Of a DNA stretch of 16,484 nt, positions 8,150 to 15,218 are shown in pieces. This DNA is from Entamoeba histolytica HM-1:IMSS (taxonomy: Eukaryota; Evosea; Mastigamoebida; Endamoebidae). Position 1 is the first letter of the stretch, and every line of letters begins with the position of its first letter. The stretch is from positions 1 through 16,484 of the forward strand of contig NW_001915179.1 in assembly GCF_000208925.1 (NCBI RefSeq), in the 5' to 3' direction. Under the pieces are notes generated by a model. It worked only from the letters and a program-made list of their open reading frames with translations. It did no database searches and was not told the origin of the DNA. Both the position numbers and the translations under genes were made by a program.

Positions 8150-10801
8150 ATTTTTAATTCATTAAAATTAATCAAATACTTTCTTTATTAATCAATTAAT
8201 TGAAATTACTACATGATTTGTTTTGACATCTTTTATTTTCTTTATTTTCATTAGAATATTCTTTAATTTCTTATACTTATTTCTTTCCTTCCATTTATCA
8301 TTCTATTAATATTGTTGTCAGTCACATTATTCATATCGAATATTATATCATTTTTATTCTTTTTATTTAATACTTATATTTTATGTATGGTATTTGTGAT
8401 ATTTTCCAACACTTTTTGATATTCTTTGTTTGTTCAATATCATAATAATGTCTTTATATTGGAATATTGTTTCATATTGTATTTTTATATTGATTATTTC
8501 ATGTATATTTTTTTATTAATCAATATGATAATGCATATATTGTCATATTTCTTCATTTATGAGTTATTATGAACAATAAAATAGAATATGTTTTACTGTT
8601 ATTATATTGTCTTTACAAAGTGTTTAGTATTTTAATCTTTCATTTTTCATTATTCTTGCTTTTCTATACAAACAGAATATTGTTCTATCTTTCATTTTAG
8701 TTAATTAGAGAAATGATTATTCTTTTTAATATTGATGACACTTCCATATTTTGATGTATTTGTCATTAATTTCTTTATTTCTATTACTACTTCTTTTTCT
8801 TTTTTCTTTTCTATAAATTCATTTATTATTTCTTATATTTTAGTTTCATTTATTTTATGTATTAATGTTTTTTAATTCTATTCAATATTCCCTTCTTACT
8901 ATACCATCTATCTAATATGTTATTTCATATTTCACTCTTGTACAGTAGTACATCACTGTTCTAATTATTTTATTAACACATTCATCATTTATGTTTATTA
9001 ATCATTTCATCTATAATAACATACAGTCTTTTGAGTTGAATCATTGTATTTTCAATTTCTTAAGTATTTTATTATCTCATTTTTCATTTTATCTAATTTA
9101 CCTTCCAATTTACAACTGATTCTGAATATCTGAAGATATTAATTACTTCCGTGTTTATTCTAGTAATATATCTTCTATTACTACTTTCATCACTGTTTAT
9201 TTCTTCAATCTTCTGATTCATTTTTTCTTTGATGATTTTACAATTGAAGATATTAACAATTTTTTCGAATTGCTATACTCCTAAATATTTATACAAATCA
9301 TTATCTTCAATGACTGTGATGTTTTCATTCAATTTTGTATTTGATTAATGTTTTAATACAATTCATCATTTATTCACATTCATTTCTTTATGTAACTTAT
9401 TATTTCTTTAATTTCATTGTGGATTATTCCCATTTCTTCATTATTTTCTGTCATGATTCTCAAATCATCCATATATAAAGTGTGATTTGATCTTGTGAAT
9501 TTCTCTTCGATGAATTGAGAAATTACATTCATCTGAATGATGAAGAGTAGATTTGATAATGAATCATCTTGTAAAATTCCTCTATTTAATTTAATACATC
9601 ATAGATATTCATTAAATTTATAACCGATGAATATCTTCAATCTAGTCATCATACTTTCAATTATATCAATGATGACAAACTCATAATTAAAATATTTTAA
9701 TGATTCAATTACCCATTCGTGGTTTACTGTGTCATATGTTTTCTTAATGTCATAATATGACTTCACATATTTTGGGTATTTTTCTTCTTTCTGCTGCTTT
9801 AACATATAACTATTTATTATTCATTCTTTAGCAGCTAAAGATTGTAATTTACATCCCAATTGGTTTCTACTGATTTTAAATGATTCATTATTCATGTTAA
9901 ATCTTCTGTGAATCTTTTCTTTTAATATTGGTGTAAATACTTTCATAATTACATTTGTACAACTGATATGACGATAATTAATGACATCATTCATATCACT
10001 TTGTGGATTAATAAAGTTCTTCCACTTACCATGTCTAATGGGATGTTTTGAATGAAGTTCAACCATTCATTGAAGATATTAAGAATGATTTCTCATGATG
10101 ATGACATCATTTTCCAATAATACCCATATATAATGTCTATTCATTGTGCTTTCAAATTAATTATTTTCATTATACTTATATTTAATTCATTTAATGTTAT
10201 TATGACATTATCATAATTGATATATCTTTCATTCAATATAGTGTTTTGTTTTATTTTCCATTTCTCTTTATTTAATATCACTTGTGTTTCATATAACGAT
10301 TTCCAATATTCTAAAGTAATATCGTTATTTTTGTATATTTCATTTTTTGTTTCTTCCTTATTCTAATTTTCTTGTTAGAATCAAACATGATTTTATTTGT
10401 ATTGATTCTGATTATTTCATTTTTATTAAATTTAATTATTTTATCATTGTCATCATATATTTTAGGTATTTTATTCTTTCTAGTGCTTTGACTTTTATTC
10501 CTTCTTCATCATGTTCATTTAATTTCATGATGCACTTTATTCTCTACAATTTTCTTCCCTTGACCAAATCTTCTAATCTATTTATTTTCTTTAGGATTTC
10601 TTTTATTTCATCAAATTTATCTCTTATTATTTTATTTTGGAGATAAAAGTATATAATCATTGAAATCCTCTTCATATCATCTTGCAGATAATCCATTCTG
10701 CTTCCTGACAATACCCATCTATTATTATTTTCATTTATTAATTCATCAGTTTCTTTTCTTTTCCAGTAGTAATTAATGTTTGAACATTTTTCTATTTTCA
10801 T
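8150..10801 (-). pseudogene. LINE ORF2 remnant (reverse transcriptase plus endonuclease)
   Basis: ORF2 probably starts at the ATG at 10801 (MKIEKCSNINYYWKRKE). Open pieces are 10801-10544, 10066-9821 (INYRHISCTNVIMKVFTPIL and QLGCKLQSLAAKE, aligning with RPLTCLNVIMKIF and YGNKKRSLAAKE of the neighbouring LINE) and 9805-9599 (RT motif A). YMDD lies at 9464-9475. KYLGV is near 9280. The endonuclease end (8740-8150) keeps a TGT at 8615-8617 and the His-x4-Cys half of the knuckle, but TAA replaces the first Cys, and there are further TAA/TGA codons. Trp positions are TGA in KAQ*IDIIYGYY and SSS*EIILNIF. Confidence 0.85.
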
Positions 10802-10866
10802 TTATTTTATTTTATTTTATTGATGAGAGTGTTAAGATATTCTTCATCAATTTCTGTAGATATTCT

Positions 10867-12506
10867 TTAATATGATGTTTTTATTATTGAATCACACTCT
10901 ACTCTTCCTTCTATTATATCTTTTACTTTCACTTTAATGTACAGTTTAATACTTTCTTTTATTTTATGTGATATTTTAATATAATTAATATATTCTTTTT
11001 CATTATTGACATTGATGTTTATTGCTTTTATTATACTTTCTATTTGTTCATTTCTTATTTTCTTGTATAATTTCTTATTTAACCAATTAATTGCAAAACA
11101 ATACAACACTTCAATTAAATTTCTATTTCTTTCTTTTGTTGTATTTATTGTCTGATTATCATCTCTTGTTTTTTGACAATCAGTGCTTTTCTCTTCGATT
11201 TCCACTATTGTCTTTTTCATAGGAGTAGTTTCGTTCATCTCCATTGTTCCTGATGATGCTTTCCTCAGTACTGGTTGTGTATTTATCACAAGCGTCATCG
11301 TTTTCTTCTTCTCCAGTTCCTTCTGTGAAATAAAATTTTCAATATCATCTTGTTGTTTTGATATTATTTGTTTTTGTGTTTCATTCTCTTTTTGTGTATT
11401 ATCTAATTCTTCTCTTGTTCTTTCTGCAGTCTCATGACTTATTATTGCTGCTTGTTGAATTTCAGAGATTTGTTTTTCTTTATCTCTTATTTCACTTTTC
11501 AGCTCCTCAACTTTCTTCTCTAGTACTTCAACTTTTTCCTCTAACACATTATTCTTCTCCAGTAATTCTCCTTTTTTCTTCAGCTCTTCTGTTTTCTCCT
11601 TTTGTTCATCCTTTTCCTTCTGTAACTTCCATTTAGTGGATTTCAGACTTCGAATGGTTTCTTCTTTGTTATTCATTTCCATGATTTTCCTTCTATCTCA
11701 TTTATTTCACCTTGTAATTTTATATTTTCTTCTGTTAGTTTTTCATTTTCTTTCTTCTTTTCATTATAATTCGTTTGTACTTTCTTAATTTCTCTTTTCA
11801 AATTTTCTATTTCTTTCTCAAATTCTTTTCTGACTATTTCTTTTGCTTTTTCTATCATTTCATCTGAGATGGCTTGTTCTTCTTCCTTTCTTTTTGCTTG
11901 ATATCCTTTATTTTCTTCTTCTATTCTTTTAATCTGCTTTTGAAGTATTTTAATTTCTTCTTTTTCTCTATTATTTTCCTCTTCATTCTTTGTTTCTTCT
12001 TTGTTTTCTTCTTGTGTTTTTCTTTCTTTTTCTGTTTCATTTATTATTTTAGCCATTTTACATCTTTCTTGTAATTCTTTGATTGGATTTCTGCTTTTGA
12101 TTTCTGTTTCGATTGCTTGGATATCTTCTTCCCATCCTTTTGTTCTTTCCTTAAATTTTTCTTGCATTTTTTTCAATTCTCTTTTTCTTTCTAATTGCAT
12201 ATACTTCTTGAAGAATATCATATCATCTTTTTCTTTTACCTTCGTATTTTTTAAGTATTTCTTCATATTCTCCTTCATTCCATTCCTTTGTTATTTTTTT
12301 TATTCTTTCATGTATCTCTTTTATTGTTAATCATCTATGTCTATTGTTTGTATATTCATTATTATTCCAGTATTTATCCTGTTTTTTATTCGTTCTTCTT
12401 TGTATCTTTCTTCTTTCTACTCATTTTTCATTGGTATATTGTTTACCATTATTATTATTTCTTTGCCATTTATTGTTATTGATATTTCTTTTTTATTATA
12501 TGACAT
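10867..12506 (-). pseudogene. LINE ORF1 remnant, coiled-coil nucleic-acid-binding-type protein
   Basis: The probable start is the ATG at 12506 (MSYNKKEISITINGKEIII). Frame changes and TGA codons at expected Trp positions break the N-terminal part (EK*VERRK, RHR*LTIKE). Two long open stretches follow, 12278-11673 (201 codons) and 11682-10867 (271 codons), overlapping by 10 nt in different frames, so one frameshift splits a protein of roughly 500 residues. The middle is a strong heptad coiled coil, rich in E and K (for example LEEKVEVLEKKVEELKSEI). The C-terminal part (about 110 residues) is basic and I/K/N-rich. Entamoeba LINE ORF1 proteins have this layout (coiled coil, basic C-terminus) and are thought to bind RNA. 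Position directly upstream of ORF2 remnants, with a 65-nt gap, supports this over a host coiled-coil gene. Confidence 0.75.
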
Positions 12507-12620
12507 TGAATTTCTATGAATTGTGTGGTTTTCTTTACAACACAGATTGATATTACACAATATTCATTGCATTAAAATTTGGATGTATTTTCTGAATTTG
12601 AAAAATGAAAATCAACATAA
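12507..12620 (-). other. Probable LINE 5' UTR and junction, boundary unclear
   Basis: It lies between the presumed ORF1 ATG of the minus-strand LINE (12506) and the start of plus-strand coding-like sequence (about 12624). No duplication or shared motif fixes the 5' end of the LINE here. Confidence 0.4.
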
Positions 12621-13060
12621 TAAATATTATCAAAATGTGAAAATAAAACACCAATTGTTAATGTAACAATTTATAATTCAGATAAAACAGCAAATAATAT
12701 TATTTATAAAATATTCAAATACAAAGAAATTCAATGAAAATAAAAATAGAAAGAACATATCATAAAATAAAACCACCAAATATGGTATTATGATTAATGC
12801 ATACAAGACATAAATTAAATAAAAGAAATGAATATAAGTATTGAATAACCCAAATAGTTTTCATTGGATTTATTAAAAATAATTAATATTTTAACCAAAA
12901 TCAACAAATCAATTTATGAAGAATCCAATTCACAGATATTGAAAATATCATTATTTAAATAATATTGTGAAACTATCAAAAAAATTATAATTGAACATTT
13001 TGAATATAATAAACATCTAAATGAAAAATAAATATATGAAATATTTCTAACAAAAAAATA
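12621..13060 (+). pseudogene. Decayed plus-strand coding fragment, unknown family
   Basis: A plus-strand frame opens at about 12624 and reads ILSKCENKTPIVNVTIYNSD, continuing to EIQ at 12735 before TGA. In another frame, KPPNMVL*LMHTRHKLNKRN and NEYKY*ITQIVFIGFI follow (about 12768-12870) with TGA at likely Trp positions. A further stretch, SIYEESNSQILKISLFK and ETIKKIIIEHFEYNKHLNEK, reaches about 13030. The composition and low stop density between breaks look like former coding sequence rather than spacer. The KPPN...R..NEY order faintly recalls the start of an HMG box, which I would not call without a profile search. It could be the 3' remainder of the gene broken at 4745-8143, since both lie on the same strand on either side of the LINE at 8144-12506. 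Confidence 0.45.
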
Positions 13061-13096
13061 AAGAAAATAAATAAATTCAAATAAAAATTAAATTTT

Positions 13097-13711
13097 TTAA
13101 AGAATTAATGCAAAAATAGCAAAAACAACAAATAATATCATTGTTGAAACTGTTCCACATTGTTGAAGTGTACCATCATCACATTTATCACATTCCCATT
13201 CTTTCTCATGTGTTAGTCTTTCTTCAGTATTACATTTATCATTTGGATATTCATTTAAATACATCCATCCATTATCAACTTCATAATTACAATACTTATC
13301 AGAACATTTATAACATTTGTCAGTATAATAGATTCTCATTGTATTATCAGGATGAGTACAATTTTCATCATCAACAATTCCCATAAATCCAATATGTTTT
13401 GGTGCTTTTTTAATTTCAACAGTATTGTCTTCATCATTATCACAAATACCTTTAATTTCTTTACTATCTAAACTAAATGTTCCACTCTTTTTATTGCCTG
13501 AACATGTTGATGACTCAGAATAATAATCAATTGTAATTTTATCACCATCACGTTTAAATTCTGTTGATTCAGTCTCATCAATATAATAGCACAACCCAAA
13601 ATCGATTGCTATAAACATTGCAGCGTCACCATCAACACTTTTTTGACATTCACTGACTAATGATTTTGATAAAACAACACTAATAAATAGAATGAGACAT
13701 AACAATGTCAT
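13097..13711 (-). CDS. Secreted cysteine-rich protein with probable GPI anchor signal
   Basis: An intact 204-codon gene. Residues 1 to about 16 form a hydrophobic signal peptide (LLCLILFISVVLS). The body is acidic and carries 12 cysteines outside the signal, at residues 22, 41, 70, 90, 118, 133, 136, 141, 160, 174, 177 and 185. These include Cys-x2-Cys pairs at 133/136 and 174/177. Residue 117 (NCT) is a possible N-glycosylation site. The C-terminus (191-204, MILFVVFAIFALIL) is hydrophobic with no charged residue after it, which suits a GPI-attachment signal with a small-residue site near CGT or S189, or else a single membrane anchor. An extracellular, disulfide-bonded surface protein is therefore likely; the ligand or role is unknown and I do not recognise a named family. 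The start is supported by the signal peptide and by a TATA element at the proper distance. The frame has no defects despite decayed surroundings, so it is probably under selection. Confidence 0.88.
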   Translation of the reverse strand: MTLLCLILFISVVLSKSLVSECQKSVDGDAAMFIAIDFGLCYYIDETESTEFKRDGDKITIDYYSESSTCSGNKKSGTFSLDSKEIKGICDNDEDNTVEIKKAPKHIGFMGIVDDENCTHPDNTMRIYYTDKCYKCSDKYCNYEVDNGWMYLNEYPNDKCNTEERLTHEKEWECDKCDDGTLQQCGTVSTMILFVVFAIFALIL

Positions 13712-13745
13712 TTCTTTATTTCTTAAATTTCTTTCTTAGTTTTTC

Positions 13746-13754
13746 CTTTAAATA
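13746..13754 (-). promoter_or_regulatory. TATA-like element of the cysteine-rich gene
   Basis: The minus strand reads TATTTAAAG (preceded by A rather than the consensus G) 35-43 nt before the ATG at 13711. This is the same spacing as at the EF-1alpha gene and supports the annotated start. Confidence 0.7.
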
Positions 13755-14109
13755 TTCTTTATTTTCTCTCTTTTTATCATTTAAATCGCTTTTATTCCTT
13801 TTTTTTTTTGTATTTTTTCTTCATTTTTACTTCCAATATATTCTTCAATCCTTCTTTTTTTTTTTAATTACTCAAATTTATTATTATTTCTTTTTGAATA
13901 ATATCTCTTTCTTTATCTTCTTATTTGAAACATTCCTCATTTTACTTATAACTTTACTCATGGAATATGAATTATTCCTTTGAATTTATTTCATTCCAAA
14001 TTTTTTATGATTTTTTTTAAGTTTTAATGTAATTAATATTCATTTTAATTTCGTTATTTTAAACAAATTACAAAAATGTCAATTAATAGATATTTCCATT
14101 ATTGGATTT
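13755..14109. other. T-rich intergenic spacer
   Basis: It consists of runs of T on the plus strand (for example near 13800 and 13860) and AT-rich sequence upstream of the cysteine-rich gene. A plus-strand frame at 13705-13983 is an F/L/I/Y-rich artefact of the T tracts. I see no gene, RNA or element beyond the promoter. Confidence 0.6.
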
Positions 14110-14331
14110 TATGAATATTAAGAAGTGTTTATTTCAGTTTCTTCATTATGCTCTATTGATGTAATAGAGTTCATTTCTAACTTGCTTGCATTAGATTTTA
14201 TGATGTATTTTGTTGAATTCTAATTGTATTTTTAATGATTTTACTCCTCTTACTGACTCTTTGTGAATTAATCAATTTATTGATAATATAACATGTATTA
14301 TTTCTACATTTATTATTTCTCTATTGTTTCA
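14110..14331 (-). pseudogene. LINE ORF2 C-terminal relic, downstream part
   Basis: On the minus strand, VEIIHVILSIN*LIHKESVR followed by GVKSLKIQLEF aligns with VIVIPVVITVG*LINKETVR followed by LLKAE in the LINE at 4846-7130 and with ISINGLINNSSVRLIKEL in the copy at 2050-2917. An acidic tail (IEHNEETEINTS) follows, as in other copies. It probably belongs to the same dead element as 14866-15095, since removal of the SINE makes them adjacent with equal orientation. The RT palm and knuckle between them are missing. Confidence 0.65.
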
Positions 14332-14351
14332 TAATTTATTTTGTAAATCTT
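14332..14351. repeat. Target-site duplication of the SINE (5' copy)
   Basis: The sequence is TAATTTATTTTGTAAATCTT, 20 bp, repeated without mismatch at 14846-14865. Confidence 0.93.
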
Positions 14352-14845
14352 GACTCTCCCAGTTATTATCTGGATATGATGGTGCCTTTGAATTAGGAAT
14401 GTATTAGGGAATGGTGCAAAGGGTGCAGCAAGAGAATATAGTAGAATATTACATGGATGTAATATAAGAATCTACTGAAGTGTGGGTATGACTAAGAGAA
14501 GATTAGTCAAAATAAGAATAAAAAGAAGATTAGTCAAAGTAATACAGTAGTAATAAAATGATTCCTTCTCCCATTCATAAAATAAGAAAAATGAAATTCC
14601 TTAAAATTAAGGCAGAAAACAAACAAAGGCTTAAAAAGAAGAAATAAGCAGAAGAAGTTTGAAAAACCTTAATAAGAAGAAATAAAGCAAAGAAGTGGTT
14701 TCCTCATTTTGCAAGATAAACCTAAATGATAGGTTAAACAAAGAGATTACTCTTTTTTAATAAGCTCAGGGATGAGATTAGTCTCCCCTGAGCTAGGAAG
14801 AATAGATGAAAAATCTATTAATACTTAATTAATTACTTTTTATTT
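14352..14845 (+). mobile_element. SINE, 494 bp, full insertion with perfect target duplication
   Basis: The element starts GACTCTCCCAGTTATTATC and ends in an AT-rich tail. It is markedly more GC-rich than its flanks and has no ORF. Two internal repeat pairs are visible: AGAAGATTAGTCAAA at 14497 and 14524 (27-bp period) and CTTAAAAAGAAGAAATAAGC-like units at 14630 and 14668 (38-bp period). Internal repeats of about 26-27 bp are typical of Entamoeba SINE1. The 3' end shares GATTAGTCTC and TTAATACTTAATTAATT with the LINE copy ending at 2917. Such sharing is how these SINEs are thought to borrow the LINE machinery. The perfect 20-bp duplication implies a recent insertion compared with the LINEs here. 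Confidence 0.92.
14763..14794 (+). other. Hairpin in the SINE 3' region
   Basis: AGCTCAGG (14763-14770) pairs with CCTGAGCT (14787-14794), and inside it GAGA pairs with TCTC around a TTAG loop. It precedes the conserved AT-rich 3' tail, a position where a LINE reverse transcriptase could recognise the RNA. That role is inferred. Confidence 0.7.
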
Positions 14846-14865
14846 TAATTTATTTTGTAAATCTT
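14846..14865. repeat. Target-site duplication of the SINE (3' copy)
   Basis: It is identical to 14332-14351. A related TTTATTTTGTAAAT string follows directly at about 14870-14883. Confidence 0.93.
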
Positions 14866-15095
14866 TGTATTTATTTTGTAAATATAAATTCATTCTATAT
14901 TCATATCTTGACATATAACAACATCTATAATATATCATATTATATCTTTTCTTTCATATTTTGATAATATATCTGGTATTATTCTTCCTTGAATAAAATG
15001 AAGAGGTATTTCATTATGATTATTTAACCATTCATTAAATAATTTTAATAAATATTTCATTGATTGTTCTAATTATTTAATCAAAAATCATTGTA
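14866..15095 (-). pseudogene. LINE ORF2 relic, region before the RT palm
   Basis: The minus strand reads QSMKYLLKLFNEWLNNHNEI and then PLHFIQGRIIPDIL. This aligns with SSS*EIILNIFNEWLNFIQN and PLDMVSGRTLLIHK of the LINE at 8144-12506. Stops follow (DII*YIID). It ends next to the 55-bp repeat at 15098, as the relic at 1532 does on the other side of the window. Confidence 0.75.
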
Positions 15096-15097
15096 TT

Positions 15098-15152
15098 TTT
15101 TTCATTTTTGTAAATTATTTAGATGCATTATTCTTTGATAATTTTCGTACCC
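15098..15152 (+). repeat. 55-bp exact direct repeat, right copy
   Basis: It is identical to 1477-1531 and in the same orientation. Sequence on its left (LINE relic) and on its right (unrelated 66-bp spacer) differs from the flanks of the left copy, so only these 55 bases are shared in this orientation. Confidence 0.9.
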
Positions 15153-15218
15153 GAACTAGACTATGCTATCAAATTCATTAATAATTGAAAGTAAATTGAA
15201 AATGATAAAGATGCAAAA
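15153..15218. other. Short spacer between 55-bp repeat and right inverted-repeat arm
   Basis: It begins GAACTAGACTATGCTATC and has no counterpart next to the left arm, where the 55-bp repeat is only 4 bp away. No feature is recognised in it. Confidence 0.5.

Larger units (their letters stand above)
8144..12506 (-). mobile_element. Nearly 5'-complete but dead LINE, lacking its 3' tail
   Basis: A 4.36-kb minus-strand element, close to the roughly 4.8 kb of full-length Entamoeba LINEs. It has coiled-coil ORF1 remnants (about 12506-10867), then ORF2 remnants: an N-terminal block (10801-10544), the region before the RT (about 10200-9821, with GRTLLIHK), RT motif A YYDIKKTYDTVNHEW (in 9599-9805), motif C LYMDDLRIM (YMDD at 9464-9475), a CCHC remnant near 8615, and an endonuclease PD-x-D region. 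Homology stops near 8144, before the 3' UTR tail, so the 3' end was lost or never joined. Many stops and frameshifts are present. No target duplication was found. Its 8170-8740 part is a near-identical inverted copy of 2140-2690. Confidence 0.88.

Noticed and set aside
10867..12278. Two coiled-coil ORFs as host cytoskeletal or myosin-like genes
   Set aside because: They lie immediately upstream of, and on the same strand as, LINE ORF2 remnants, and have the length and layout of LINE ORF1. The N-terminal extension is broken like the rest of the element.
4846..12870. Altered genetic code with TGA as tryptophan
   Set aside because: The intact genes use TGG, relic frames also hold TAA/TAG stops and frameshifts, and TGG is kept at many positions. 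Decay explains the pattern.
12768..13030. HMG-box protein
   Set aside because: KPPN at the start and the spacing of a few residues are suggestive only. The fragment has several breaks and no profile can be run, so it is left as unknown coding remnant.
14352..14845. tRNA gene or tRNA-derived head in the SINE
   Set aside because: No cloverleaf or convincing A/B box could be folded by eye, and Entamoeba SINEs are not known to be tRNA-derived.
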